The notes: generated by a model not told the origin, from the sequence alone. Positions 8,804-17,829 are shown, counted from the stretch's first letter. The stretch: DNA of 64,000 bases from Algoriphagus sp. NG3 (GCF_034119865.1 NZ_CP139421.1:1426001-1490000), one strand, 5' to 3'. Made by a program: numbers and translations.

Positions 8804-10264
8804 ATGCTAAGTGAAGAAATAAAGGATAAATATCAGTTGGTCATCGGACTGGAAGTGCATGCGCAGCTAATGACGGAAAGCAAAATGTTTGCTGCTGATG
8901 CCAATGAATATGGGAAATCTCCCAATACCCAGATTTCGGTGATTACCTTGGGGCACCCTGGTACCTTACCAAAGGTCAACCGGAAAGCTATAGCCTTCGC
9001 CATCAAGATGGGATTGGCCTGTAATTCGGAGATTACCCGGCACAATGTATTTGCCCGAAAAAACTACTTCTATCCGGATCTGCCCAAAGGATATCAACTT
9101 ACTCAGGACAAGGGCCCGATATGTGTAGGAGGGACAGTTCCGATCCAGTTGGCAGACGGCACCAAGAAAGAAGTGATCCTGAACCGTGTGCACATGGAAG
9201 AGGATGCGGGCAAGTCTATTCACCTGGCTGGAGAGCCTGATACGTTAGTTGATTTCAACCGTGCGGGTACGCCGTTGATTGAGATTGTAACCGAACCTGA
9301 TATCAATAGCCCGGAAGAAGCCTATGCTTTTCTGGTGGAGGTGAAGAAACTGGTGAAATACCTTGATATCTGTGATGGCAATATGGAAGAAGGGTCGCTT
9401 CGCTGTGATGCCAACGTATCTGTAAAGCTGAAAGGTGCTAAGGAACTAGGCAAAAAAGTGGAGGTGAAAAACATGAATTCCTTCAGGAATGTGTTCCGTG
9501 CCATTGAGCACGAACATGAGCGCCTGATAGGTCTTATAGAAGCTGGGGAGGAAGTTATTTCTGAAACCAGAACCTTTGATGCAAATACAGGGCTTACAGC
9601 CAGCATGCGTACCAAAGAAGATCTGAACGATTATAGATATTTCCCTGAGCCTGATTTGAGCCCAGTAGTGATCTCTGACGAATGGCTAAGTGCTGTCAAA
9701 GCTACCATGCCTGTTTTGCCAAGAGATCTGCACAGGAAATTTGTGGAAACCTACGGATTGCCGGCATATGATGCCAGTTTTCTGACAGAATCAAAGGATG
9801 TCGCCTTATGGTTTGATGAGCTTTGTGGCAAAACCCAAAACTATAAAGCAGCGTCTAACTGGATGATGGGCTCGGTAAAATCAACGCTAAATGAGCAATC
9901 ATTGAGCATAAAGGATTTTCCCGTGAGCACAGATTCTCTGGCCGGGTTGATTGCTTTGGTAGATGAAAATAAAGTAAGCAACAGTGCGGCATCACAGAAT
10001 ATCTTTCCGGAAATGCTACTCAATGCTGCTGAAAGTCCATTAGAAATAGCCCAACGACTCAACCTGCTACAGGAAAGTGATGAATCCTCCCTGAAGCCGA
10101 TTGTTGAAGAGGTGTTAGCTGCGAATGCTGCTAAAGTGAAGGAATACAGATCAGGTAAAAAGGGGCTGATGGGGCTATTTATGGGGCAAGTGATGAAAAA
10201 GTCTCAAGGAAAGGCAGACCCTAAAGTGGCGACAAAACTATTGACAGAATTATTAGATAATTAA
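8804..10264 (+). CDS. gatB: Aspartyl/glutamyl-tRNA amidotransferase subunit B
   Basis: 486 residues, full length for GatB. It is the tRNA-binding kinase-type subunit of GatCAB, which phosphorylates and amidates Glu-tRNA-Gln or Asp-tRNA-Asn. Seen in the sequence are the start YQLVIGLEVHAQL, the motifs NVFARKNYFYPDLPKGYQ, HMEEDAGKS, VDFNRAGTPLIEIVTEPD and SLRCDANVSVK of the cradle domain, and a C-terminal helical/YqeY-like tail (KGLMGLFMGQVMKKSQGKADP). gatA and gatC are not in the window, so the complex is encoded at scattered loci. It lies downstream of alaS and 3 bp before the TlpA-like gene, indicating a three-gene operon. Confidence 0.98.
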   Translation: MLSEEIKDKYQLVIGLEVHAQLMTESKMFAADANEYGKSPNTQISVITLGHPGTLPKVNRKAIAFAIKMGLACNSEITRHNVFARKNYFYPDLPKGYQLTQDKGPICVGGTVPIQLADGTKKEVILNRVHMEEDAGKSIHLAGEPDTLVDFNRAGTPLIEIVTEPDINSPEEAYAFLVEVKKLVKYLDICDGNMEEGSLRCDANVSVKLKGAKELGKKVEVKNMNSFRNVFRAIEHEHERLIGLIEAGEEVISETRTFDANTGLTASMRTKEDLNDYRYFPEPDLSPVVISDEWLSAVKATMPVLPRDLHRKFVETYGLPAYDASFLTESKDVALWFDELCGKTQNYKAASNWMMGSVKSTLNEQSLSIKDFPVSTDSLAGLIALVDENKVSNSAASQNIFPEMLLNAAESPLEIAQRLNLLQESDESSLKPIVEEVLAANAAKVKEYRSGKKGLMGLFMGQVMKKSQGKADPKVATKLLTELLDN

Positions 10265-10267
10265 TCC

Positions 10268-11377
10268 ATGCTGAATCGAATGAACGTAATCCTTTTGCTT
10301 ACCATAGTCTCCCTTTTCTCTTGTGGGGAAAAGAAATCAAATGATGGAAAAGTAGAGATCTCCGGTACTATTGAGAATGCACCTGATGGTGTGATACTAT
10401 TGTCCCAATTCACTGATAATCGTCCAAAAGTACTCGATACCTTGGTATTGGATAATAAAGGTGGGTTTAAGTATGAGTTGGAAGTAGATTCGCCCACATT
10501 TTATGAATTGAATCTATATGGACAGAAGCTAGTTCGCCTTGCCCTTTACAAGGATGATGTGAATCTTGGGTATGATTTTTCTAAGCCTGAAAATCTGGTA
10601 ATTGAAGGGTCTCAGGATTCTAAAGAAATGCTCAAGATTGAAGAGCTGATGGAATCCTACCAGGCGAAAGTTAATGCGCTCAACGAAGCCTATTACAGTG
10701 CAATGAGTGACAATGATACGGAAGCAATCAAACAGATACAGACTGATGCTATGGCGCTGGAAAGTAATCAGGCAGCTGAGGTAAAAAGTGTCATCAACAG
10801 CATGGGAGATAGTTTTGCTTCTCTTGCCGCGATAGGATTGCTCAATCCTAAAAATGAGTTTCAGTTTATGGATAGTTTGGTAGCCAAACTGGATGAGAGA
10901 TATCCTGAGACTAAGACGATTGTACAGCTGAAGCAGCAACTGGATGAGATGAGGGCACTTTCTATGGGGCAGGTTGCTCCGGAAATAGAGTTGCCAAACC
11001 CTGCCGGCGAAACGGTAAAGCTATCTGATTTGCGAGGTAAGTATGTGATGATTGATTTTTGGGCTGCTTGGTGTAAGCCTTGTCGTGAAGAAAATCCTAA
11101 CGTAGTTGAACTGTATAACGAGTATAAAGATAAGGGCTTCGAGGTGTTTGGGGTTTCACTTGACCGTACCAAGGAAGCTTGGGTGGACGCTATTGAAGAA
11201 GATGGATTGACCTGGACGCAGGTATCCGATTTGAAATATTTCAATTCTGTTGCTGCTGAGATGTATCAGATCAATGCTATTCCAGCTACTTATCTGATTG
11301 ATCCGGATGGTAAAATCATAGGCAAAGACCTGCGTGGTCCTAGCTTAAGAGCGAAGTTGGCTGAGATTTTTGAATAG
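10268..11377 (+). CDS. TlpA-like thioredoxin-fold lipoprotein with DUF4369 N-terminus
   Basis: 369 residues. The N-terminus is a lipoprotein signal with lipobox SLFSC (Cys about residue 19). Residues 30-120 match the beta-sandwich DUF4369 found at the front of many Bacteroidota thiol proteins (VEISGTIENAPDGVILL), then a helical linker, then a thioredoxin/AhpC-TSA domain with WAAWCKPCREENPN (CxxC) near residue 268 and the cis-proline region NAIPATYLIDPDGKI. It probably reduces or isomerises disulfides in the periplasm, tethered to a membrane. Starts at 10268 or at ATG 10280 are both possible. It lies 3 bp after gatB and ends at a strong bidirectional terminator. Confidence 0.9.
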   Translation: MLNRMNVILLLTIVSLFSCGEKKSNDGKVEISGTIENAPDGVILLSQFTDNRPKVLDTLVLDNKGGFKYELEVDSPTFYELNLYGQKLVRLALYKDDVNLGYDFSKPENLVIEGSQDSKEMLKIEELMESYQAKVNALNEAYYSAMSDNDTEAIKQIQTDAMALESNQAAEVKSVINSMGDSFASLAAIGLLNPKNEFQFMDSLVAKLDERYPETKTIVQLKQQLDEMRALSMGQVAPEIELPNPAGETVKLSDLRGKYVMIDFWAAWCKPCREENPNVVELYNEYKDKGFEVFGVSLDRTKEAWVDAIEEDGLTWTQVSDLKYFNSVAAEMYQINAIPATYLIDPDGKIIGKDLRGPSLRAKLAEIFE

Positions 11378-11399
11378 GATTCTTCTAAACTGCCCCTAA

Positions 11400-11438
11400 C
11401 AAAAAAGCCTTCTGGAATTGACCAGAAGGCTTTTTTGT
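11400..11438. terminator. Bidirectional terminator after the TlpA-like gene
   Basis: Perfect stem AAAAAAGCCTTCTGG / CCAGAAGGCTTTTTT with a six-base loop. T-runs occur on both strands, so it can end transcripts from the alaS operon and read-through from the minus-strand proC. Confidence 0.92.
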
Positions 11439-11666
11439 GGAGCAGGTAAACATGAAAGGAAGGAAGAAAAAGTACCAAACAGTCCTTCCTTTAAAAATCG
11501 TGTCATTGAAAAAGGAATAGCAAAAGTTGTTTATCACCCAGGACAAATCTACTGAAAAGATTCAAAAGAAAAACAATCTTAAAGTTATTCTTATTGAATT
11601 AAATATTAATTTTTCCTGATTTAGGTTTAATATTCCTTGAAAATTAATAATCCGTTAAAAAATCAA

Positions 11667-12467
11667 CTATTTCGCTATTTTTTCATAACTGGCTATGACA
11701 CCTCTTACCATCGCTGAACTGAATCCTTGATGTTCCATTTCATTCAGTCCTACGATAGTACATCCTTTTGGAGTGGTTACTTTATCGATTGCCGCCTCAG
11801 GATGCATGTTTTTTTGAATCATCAGTTCGGCCGCTCCTTTCACGGTTTGATTCACGATCTTGCTAGCCGTCACTGAGTCAAAACCTATCTGTATTCCTCC
11901 TTGGATCATCGCCCGCATAAATCTCAGGACATAGGCAATCCCACAGGCACCCAATACAGTTGCTGCTTCCATCAGGCTTTCATCTATGGGGATAGTGAAC
12001 CCTATACCATCAAACAGCTCTGATACTAGCCCGATTTGTTCAGCGTTAGCATTTTGTGCGCAGATGCAAGTGACAGACTCCTGTATATCCGCTGCAATAT
12101 TGGGCATAGCCCGGAAGGTGATGGTAGAAGGATCTACCACTTCATACATTTCTGCCAGCGTAATGCCTGTGGCTAAGGAAATGATTATTTGTTTTTTTGG
12201 GTCTAAAGCAGGTTTGATTTCGTTTAGAATGGGAGCGATGTTATAGGGTTTCACCCCTAGGATCACTATATCTGCCTGCGCAGCTGCTGAGAGATTATCA
12301 CTTTGTACATTCACACCCAATACAGCATAAGCACTCAAGCTTTCAAGGTGTCTCTTGGTGAGTGTTAGATTTTTCGGATCAAAATCTTCCCGTCTTAACA
12401 GCCCGTTAGCGATAGACGCTCCCAAATTTCCACAGCCTATAATGGCTATTTTCATGTTCGAAATCAT
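11667..12467 (-). CDS. proC: Pyrroline-5-carboxylate reductase
   Basis: 266 residues (262 if ATG 12455 is used, which begins at MKIAIIGCGNLGASIANGLL). It catalyses the last step of proline synthesis, reducing 1-pyrroline-5-carboxylate with NAD(P)H in the cytoplasm. The Rossmann motif GCGNLGAS is at the N-terminus, VILGVKPYNI near residue 75, ISLATGIT near 102, RAMPNIAA near 125, and the C-terminal helical dimerisation domain includes the signature-like VTTPKGCTIVGLNEME (family: P-G-G-T-T). It is a single gene facing the XRE locus. Confidence 0.95.
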   Translation of the reverse strand: MISNMKIAIIGCGNLGASIANGLLRREDFDPKNLTLTKRHLESLSAYAVLGVNVQSDNLSAAAQADIVILGVKPYNIAPILNEIKPALDPKKQIIISLATGITLAEMYEVVDPSTITFRAMPNIAADIQESVTCICAQNANAEQIGLVSELFDGIGFTIPIDESLMEAATVLGACGIAYVLRFMRAMIQGGIQIGFDSVTASKIVNQTVKGAAELMIQKNMHPEAAIDKVTTPKGCTIVGLNEMEHQGFSSAMVRGVIASYEKIAK

Positions 12468-12499
12468 AGAAACTATAATTATTGATTGTATTTATTGTT

Positions 12500-12507
12500 T
12501 AAAGGTA
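12500..12507 (-). promoter_or_regulatory. Candidate -7 box for proC
   Basis: On the minus strand TACCTTTA, one mismatch from the Bacteroidota -7 consensus TAnnTTTG, 33-45 bp before the two possible starts. No TTTG is found at the expected 19-20 bp upstream, so the call is weak. Confidence 0.35.
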
Positions 12508-12601
12508 AACAAATAGGCTGTTTTTCTGTGGATCCCTAAAATATTATGAGTGTGGAATGAGTTGAAACCAAAGGGTATATAAATAAATGTTGGAATTAAA
12601 T

Positions 12602-12633
12602 TTTGATTTTTAGTAAGGTTTATTTTACATTTA
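12602..12633 (+). promoter_or_regulatory. Bacteroidota-type promoter of the membrane protein/XRE pair
   Basis: TTTG at 12602-12605, 20-bp spacer, TACATTTA at 12626-12633 (one mismatch from TAnnTTTG), 18 bp before the ATG at 12652. Spacing and sequence fit the primary sigma factor of this phylum. Confidence 0.5.
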
Positions 12634-12651
12634 GTACAGAATACTTGTCCT

Positions 12652-13068
12652 ATGAGAAAGAGATCAATTTTACATGTCCCATTACTTTCCCCTGTATGGA
12701 AGAAAGTAGCCTATTTGTTTTTCATACTTCCTATTGTTTTAATAATAGCTATAGTTTATTATAAGCCCGATCTTGAATTTAAAGATCCTTCCCAAATTCA
12801 CTTGGGTTTCTGGGCAATAGGATTTGGAATACTTAATCTTACAAAGGAGACTGATGAAGACGAAATGATCAAATCCTTTAGACTTCAGGCTTTTCAGACT
12901 GGTTTTTTTTGGATGATCTGGGGCCTATCAGCTTTAATGATTGTAAGCTACATAGGTTCAGGAGGGTTTTCTACGAATTTACTTTCTGTTTTCAGTGTCT
13001 TATTTTTATTAAATGCTTACATCTACGCTGCTTTTCAATATCAGAAGTACATGGCTAAAAAAGACTGA
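12652..13068 (+). CDS. Four-helix membrane protein paired with an XRE regulator
   Basis: 138 residues with four hydrophobic segments (about 17-37, 50-64, 82-103 and 109-128). Between the second and third lies the acidic/basic stretch LTKETDEDEMIKSFRLQAFQ, a feature of small membrane proteins that in many bacteria sit next to short Cro/C1-type regulators. The XRE gene follows after 40 bp. No enzymatic motif is visible. Such pairs are often thought to act as a membrane sensor or partner for the regulator, but that is an inference here. I cannot name a family with confidence. Confidence 0.7.
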   Translation: MRKRSILHVPLLSPVWKKVAYLFFILPIVLIIAIVYYKPDLEFKDPSQIHLGFWAIGFGILNLTKETDEDEMIKSFRLQAFQTGFFWMIWGLSALMIVSYIGSGGFSTNLLSVFSVLFLLNAYIYAAFQYQKYMAKKD

Positions 13069-13108
13069 TTTTTAAAAAGGAGAGAATTATTACTTTTTAC
13101 TTTAATCA

Positions 13109-13309
13109 ATGAAAAATACTATAAAAGTAGAACGTGCCCGGCATAATATGACCCAGCAAGACTTGGCTGAAAAAGTCAGCGTTTCCAGACAAACGATCAA
13201 CAGTATTGAGGCGGGCAAGTACGTGCCTTCGACAGTTCTTGCCTTGAAGATTTCAGCTGTTTTTGGGGTTAAGCTGGAAGATGTTTTTGAATTGGAAGAA
13301 GGGGATTAG
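13109..13309 (+). CDS. Short XRE/Cro-C1-type transcriptional regulator
   Basis: 66 residues, almost entirely one helix-turn-helix domain: MTQQDLAEKVSVSRQTINSIEAGKYVPS covers helices 2 and 3, followed by the usual tail LALKISAVFGVKLEDVFELEE. It is a DNA-binding regulator of the 'YozG-like' short class. It is probably co-transcribed with the membrane protein upstream. A decayed paralogue of this gene lies 2.1 kb away at 15439-15633, beyond the BlaI/BlaR1 genes. Confidence 0.9.
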   Translation: MKNTIKVERARHNMTQQDLAEKVSVSRQTINSIEAGKYVPSTVLALKISAVFGVKLEDVFELEEGD

Positions 13310-13368
13310 CTGTAAAATGACTGCATTTCAGATTTTTCACTACTAATCCCTTGATTGAAATCGACTTT

Positions 13369-14763
13369 CTATTCATCTATTTTTAGAAGTGGAAAGGTCT
13401 TTTCAAAACTGGCATGAGTCATCAGGTTTACCTGATAATAATGTTTGCCATAATTTTTGGCATTCTTTTCAAGTTTACTTGAATAAAACATAGCAAAATC
13501 ATCTGGCTTCATATCGAGTAAAAGGCTATTCTCAATACGTTTTCCATCTAACCAAACTCCATATTTTGTATCGTCCAGCCAAAGTTGAAGTTGATCCGAG
13601 GTTATGGTTTTCTTTTCGGGAATAGTAGTCAAGCGTATTGCATTTTCACCATGGAATTTCCGATTACCAGTTTTTTCGCTTTCAGGCAGTTGGGTGTACA
13701 GATTATAAATCTGAAGCTGGAGTCCCTCTCTATTCCAAAATTGGCGCACTTCGTCACCTTTTGAATTAGTTTTGATAACGGTTGCATCGTCAATCAGCTT
13801 ATCTAATTCCTGTGCTGCTTTAGAAAGTTGTTCTGAAGACTCGATTTCTTGGCTTACGGTTTTGGCAGGAGTGGCTTTCACCTCTTGCGCTTGAAGGTCA
13901 AAAGTGAAAGCTCCCCAAGTAAGAATACCTAATAAACAGGAAGCCAATATGCTCCAATTTTTGCTGTTGTTGTTTTGAATTTTGTTTAGCATGGTTATTC
14001 TAAGTTTAAGTGTTGAAGAAACTATTGGACAGGTTAGTGGAATTAGGTTTGAGGTTGAAAATTCAAACAGCGTCCTTTTGTACTGATTGATGTCATAGTT
14101 CTTTTCCAGAATGGTTTGATCCGCTAAGTATTCATGATTGACTTGTGCCTGATATTTGATCAAATAAGAGATAGGGTTGAACCAGAATATGATAGTTAAA
14201 AACTCCAGGATGAATAAGTCTAAGTAATGCCTCTGAGAAATATGAGCCATTTCATGACTGACTATTACTCCCAAATCATTTCCTTTTTCGTAATCTTTTC
14301 TGTTAATAAATATGGTGTTCAAGAAGCTAAATGGAGTTATGGCCATATCCGAAATGATGATATGAGCGCCATCTACAGTTAGTTTCTCGCCATGATTTCG
14401 CCATCGTAAAAGATTTATAATTGAATGTGACTTAGAGACAAGAAGTATCAATGCTATAAGCAGGTAGGATAGAAATATCCAATTGATGTCAGTGGTTTCT
14501 GTCTTAGGAGTAAAAGGTTCAGGGATTTGATTTGATGAAATTGGCTTTTGTGTCTGTTCCACATAAATGAAGTTCTCTCCAGGTTCAAGTGGATACCCAA
14601 TCTCAATTGGAACAGATAAAAGTGGCGCTATTGCAGAGAGAGGAAGAATCAGTATTAGTGCCATTCGGTTAAACCGAAAACTTTTTTCCCTGGATAAGAA
14701 TAGTTTAAACAGGGTATAAAGAGCTGCTGAGCACAGCACAAATTTTAGGAGATAGACTGTCAT
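13369..14763 (-). CDS. M56 family (BlaR1/MecR1-like) membrane metalloprotease
   Basis: 464 residues. N-terminal transmembrane helices (about 5-20, 34-52, 95-112), then a zinc protease site HEMAH (His170, Glu171, His174) and a fourth helix around residue 275. The rest is a 170-residue extracytoplasmic tail that has no penicillin-binding signature (no SxxK/KTG set seen), so it is unlikely to sense beta-lactams the way BlaR1 does. In the family, signal binding outside activates the cytoplasmic protease, which leads to cleavage of the partner repressor. Its start codon overlaps the repressor stop by 4 bp (ATGA), so the two are translationally coupled. The signal it senses is unknown. Confidence 0.9.
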   Translation of the reverse strand: MTVYLLKFVLCSAALYTLFKLFLSREKSFRFNRMALILILPLSAIAPLLSVPIEIGYPLEPGENFIYVEQTQKPISSNQIPEPFTPKTETTDINWIFLSYLLIALILLVSKSHSIINLLRWRNHGEKLTVDGAHIIISDMAITPFSFLNTIFINRKDYEKGNDLGVIVSHEMAHISQRHYLDLFILEFLTIIFWFNPISYLIKYQAQVNHEYLADQTILEKNYDINQYKRTLFEFSTSNLIPLTCPIVSSTLKLRITMLNKIQNNNSKNWSILASCLLGILTWGAFTFDLQAQEVKATPAKTVSQEIESSEQLSKAAQELDKLIDDATVIKTNSKGDEVRQFWNREGLQLQIYNLYTQLPESEKTGNRKFHGENAIRLTTIPEKKTITSDQLQLWLDDTKYGVWLDGKRIENSLLLDMKPDDFAMFYSSKLEKNAKNYGKHYYQVNLMTHASFEKTFPLLKIDE

Positions 14764-15131
14764 TCCTTTCGTCGTTTAATTTCCATTTCTACCAATTCCT
14801 TAATTTCCTCCAACTCTTTGGTAGATAGATCAGCTTGTTTAGTAAAAAATGAGGCAAATTTCAAGGGGGAATCAGAGAAAAAGTCTCTGATAATGGTTTT
14901 GAATTTGCTGATAAAATAGTCTGGCTTTTCCACTAGGGGATAATATTGTCTGGAGTTACCAAAGACTTTATAGGCTACATATCCTTTATCCTGCATGCGT
15001 TTCAGAAGCGTGGCCACTGTACTGGGTGCCGGCTTGGGATCGGGGTGTGTTTCGAGTATGTCCTTCATGAAGATGGTCTGGTGAGACCAGATCAGCTCCA
15101 TGAGTTTTTCTTCTGACTTGGATAATTTCAT
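14760..15131 (-). CDS. BlaI/MecI/CopY-type transcriptional repressor
   Basis: 123 residues: winged-helix DNA-binding domain (LSKSEEKLMELIWSHQTIFMKDI, then PAPSTVATLLKRMQDKGYVAYK with the recognition helix) and a short C-terminal dimerisation/cleavage segment. It represses its own operon in the cytoplasm until the partner M56 protease inactivates it. The promoter carries a palindromic TACANNTGTA-type operator exactly over the -7 box (15151-15166) and a weaker copy over the start codon. No beta-lactamase gene is adjacent, so the regulon is unknown. Confidence 0.95.
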   Translation of the reverse strand: MKLSKSEEKLMELIWSHQTIFMKDILETHPDPKPAPSTVATLLKRMQDKGYVAYKVFGNSRQYYPLVEKPDYFISKFKTIIRDFFSDSPLKFASFFTKQADLSTKELEEIKELVEMEIKRRKE

Positions 15132-15186
15132 TCTACAGATGTTAATTATATTCTACAAATGTAGAATAATAGACAATTTAGTCAAA
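15131..15186 (-). promoter_or_regulatory. Promoter and two BlaI-type operators of the repressor/protease operon
   Basis: Minus-strand promoter: TTTG (15183-15186), exactly 19 bp, TACATTTG (15156-15163), a perfect Bacteroidota consensus. The perfect palindrome TTCTACAAATGTAGAA (15151-15166) covers the -7 box. A second, imperfect copy (TTCTACAGATGTTAAT, 15131-15146) lies 20 bp downstream, about two helix turns, and reaches the start codon. Both contain the CTACAnnTGT core known for BlaI/MecI operators. Repressor bound here would block polymerase directly. Confidence 0.85.
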
Positions 15187-15438
15187 TGTCAACTTTGTTT
15201 TTAAACATTTTTAACAATCTAAAGCTCTTACAACAAAGGATCTAGCTCAATATTTTTTGGCTTCGGGCTGACTTTGGTTGATAGGATGAAGGAAGAAAAG
15301 TGTTCTGATTTTTACTTCACCAAGTAAAAACAAAGTATAGTTTGAATTGAAAAAAATCGCTTTCTTACCAGTTGTTTGGTTATGAAATCAAGCCTATGGT
15401 TGGGCAGGTGTGGACATGAGAAATCAAATTATAAAATC

Positions 15439-15633
15439 ATGAAATACAATAGAAAGCCATCACATACGTCTTTAGTAACTCAATAGGGGTTGACAGAAAA
15501 CATCAATTTTTCCAGCCAAACAACTATCAATATTGAATCTTGAGAGTATGTGCATTCAACTGTTGTAGTTTTGAATATCTCAAAGATTTTGTTATTGCCA
15601 CGAAAGAACTTTTGAGTTAGGGCAAGGAGATAG
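15439..15633 (+). pseudogene. Decayed copy of the XRE regulator gene
   Basis: Reading from ATG 15439 gives a protein that aligns without gaps over 28 residues with the intact regulator at 13109: TQQDLAEKVSVS against TQ*GLTENINFS, then SRQTINSIEAGKYVPST against SSQTTINIES*EYVHST. Two in-frame stops (15484-15486 and 15541-15543) and a later frameshift before the matching tail (FELEEGD against FELGQGD) show it is dead. Length (195 bp) is close to the intact gene (201 bp). It is a relic of an XRE gene, either a duplicate or a foreign homologue. Confidence 0.85.
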
Positions 15634-15680
15634 GTTCCATATGCTGATATTGTGATCAACTTAAATCACTCATCGCAAAA

Positions 15681-17513
15681 TCACAGAAGCGTGTCTTTCA
15701 TATTATTCCAAACTTTGGCTAAAAGTAACCCGGAAACTACTACCGTGACTGTAAGTCCAATTGCTAAGGGATAATTTCCGTAAATCCAATTTCCTGTGGC
15801 AAACATACAGCTATAGACAAGTATGCAGCCCAGAATCATGGCCAAAATTCCCGAAGGAACAGACCATTTTTCATGACTTTTTTCAATATCTATGCCTTCC
15901 GCTTTAGCATCATCCAAGACCTTATTCCACCCGGGGCCACCAGGTGTGGTTTTCTTATAAAAACTATTCAGAATAGTTTTATCTTCTGGTTTGCTTGCAA
16001 AAGTGGCCAGCACCCATACTAGAGAGGTTACCAAAACAATCATAGGAAATCTGGCCCATGATGGGAAGATCCCCTCAATTATAATCCCCGATTCATTTAC
16101 AAAACCAAAAAGGGTATCCCCAAGGGAAGTATAAGTTAATACCAAACTTGTGATAGCAGCGGCAAACATAACAGAAATTTCACTCCATGCATTGATACGC
16201 CACCAAAACCATCTTAGGATGTATACTAGACCCGTTCCTGCGCCGAACATAAGAAGAATATCAAAAAGTTGTTTGGCGTTTGTCAGGGATAGTGCCATCA
16301 CCGCACTCAAAACCATCAATAGAACTGTAGCGGTTCTTCCCACCGCAACCAACTCTTTCTCTGAAGCCTTTGGTCTTATTTGCTGTTTGTAAAAATCATT
16401 TACGATGTAAGACGACCCCCAATTTAACTGTGTTGAAATAGTACTCATATAGGCAGCGCCCAAGGAGGCTAATACTAAACCCAACAAACCACTTGGAAGT
16501 TTAGTCAGCATTGCAGAATAAGCTAAGTCATGCCCCAATTTGCTCTCTTCTATGTTGGGAAAAGCTTCGTGGATACTGGCAATATCGGGGAATACCACCA
16601 AAGAAGCCAAAGCCACCAAAATCCATGGCCAAGGCCGTAGGCCATAATGCATTATATTAAAAAAGAAGGTAGAAGCGATTGCATGATTTTCATTTTTAGC
16701 AGCCAACATGCGTTGGGCAATGTATCCACCTCCTCCAGGCTCCGAACCCGGATACCATGAACTCCACCATTGTACAGCTAATGGGATTATCAATATAGAT
16801 AGTAAAGCCTCAGTATCTGAGAAATCCGGCAAAATGGATAATTTTCCTGCCACATTTTCATGGGCAATCAAGTTACTTATGCCACCTACTTCAGGAATGT
16901 TCACCAAATAGTACGCTGCTCCGATTGCACCAACTATTGCCACGAAAAACAATAGGAAATCTGTGTAAACTACCCCTTTAAACCCTCCAACTGCACTGAA
17001 AATCACCGTAATTATTCCTCCAATAAGAACAGTCTCTAATGGTGACAATCCCAGCATTATGCCCCCAATTTTAATAGCGGCCAAATTTACCGCGGCAAGT
17101 GTGATGATATTAAAAACAAGCCCTAAATAAAGTGATCTGAATCCCCTGAGAAAGCGTGCGGGTTTACCTCCATACCTTAAAGTATAGAACTCCATGTCGG
17201 TCAGAACATTGGATCTGCGCCATAGTTTGGCATATACAAAAACAGTCAAAAGACCTGTCAATAAAAATGCCCACCACACCCAGTTGCCTGAAACACCGTT
17301 GTTACGGACTATATCCGTGACCAAATTAGGCGTGTCGGTGGAGAATGTCGTGGCGACCATAGAAAAGCCCAATAGCCACCAAGGCATTGTCCGTCCAGAT
17401 AAAAAGTATTCAGACGTATTCAGCCCGGATTTTTTAGAAACATAGATTCCTATTCCTAAAACAATTGAAAAGAAAATGAATATAATGCTATAGTCTAAGG
17501 TGCTGATTTCCAT
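15681..17513 (-). CDS. Sodium:solute symporter (SSS family)
   Basis: 610 residues with about 14-15 hydrophobic segments over its whole length, starting LDYSIIFIFFSIVLGIGIYVSKKSG and containing the SSS-typical EYFLSGRTMPWWLLGFSMVATTFSTDTPN in the first 70 residues and QWWSSWYPGSEPGGGGYIAQRMLAAK near residue 255. It transports an organic solute with Na+ across the inner membrane. The substrate cannot be read from sequence; the long C-terminal part with extra helices is common in Bacteroidota members. It is a single gene without metabolic neighbours that would hint at the cargo. Confidence 0.9.
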   Translation of the reverse strand: MEISTLDYSIIFIFFSIVLGIGIYVSKKSGLNTSEYFLSGRTMPWWLLGFSMVATTFSTDTPNLVTDIVRNNGVSGNWVWWAFLLTGLLTVFVYAKLWRRSNVLTDMEFYTLRYGGKPARFLRGFRSLYLGLVFNIITLAAVNLAAIKIGGIMLGLSPLETVLIGGIITVIFSAVGGFKGVVYTDFLLFFVAIVGAIGAAYYLVNIPEVGGISNLIAHENVAGKLSILPDFSDTEALLSILIIPLAVQWWSSWYPGSEPGGGGYIAQRMLAAKNENHAIASTFFFNIMHYGLRPWPWILVALASLVVFPDIASIHEAFPNIEESKLGHDLAYSAMLTKLPSGLLGLVLASLGAAYMSTISTQLNWGSSYIVNDFYKQQIRPKASEKELVAVGRTATVLLMVLSAVMALSLTNAKQLFDILLMFGAGTGLVYILRWFWWRINAWSEISVMFAAAITSLVLTYTSLGDTLFGFVNESGIIIEGIFPSWARFPMIVLVTSLVWVLATFASKPEDKTILNSFYKKTTPGGPGWNKVLDDAKAEGIDIEKSHEKWSVPSGILAMILGCILVYSCMFATGNWIYGNYPLAIGLTVTVVVSGLLLAKVWNNMKDTLL

Positions 17514-17829
17514 GGCGTGGCAATTGGTAAGCGTTAAATATACTAGAACATTATCCGCTTTTATACCACAAATGGGTGTAAAACTAAAATAGAATTAACT
17601 TGATCCAGAGTTAAGCCCTGCTTGGTATATTCTGTGTTATAGTTTTCATGGATCAGGCTGGCCGATTTTTTCAAAAGAAGTAAGGAATACTGGCTCAAAT
17701 CAGAAATTGAAAGTTGAAATCCGCACCATTGAGATCCTTTAATACTTTCTTTGGAATACCATTTGCATTTTCTCAGGGATAAAAGACTCAAAAGCTTTAC
17801 CTTCGCTTTTTATATAGAATCCCTTTTTG
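17514..17829. other. Intergenic region, 316 bp
   Basis: Divergent spacer between the symporter and the glycosyltransferase. TACCTTCG at 17798-17805, 25 bp before the ATG at 17830, resembles a -7 box with one mismatch. A 76-codon minus-strand frame is present but shows no family resemblance. Confidence 0.4.

Noticed and set aside
13369..15131. Beta-lactam resistance locus
   Set aside because: Repressor and M56 protease are present, but the protease tail has no penicillin-binding signature and no beta-lactamase gene is linked.
17561..17791. 76-codon minus-strand frame between symporter and glycosyltransferase
   Set aside because: No family pattern and no ribosome-binding site; it occupies a region expected to hold promoters.
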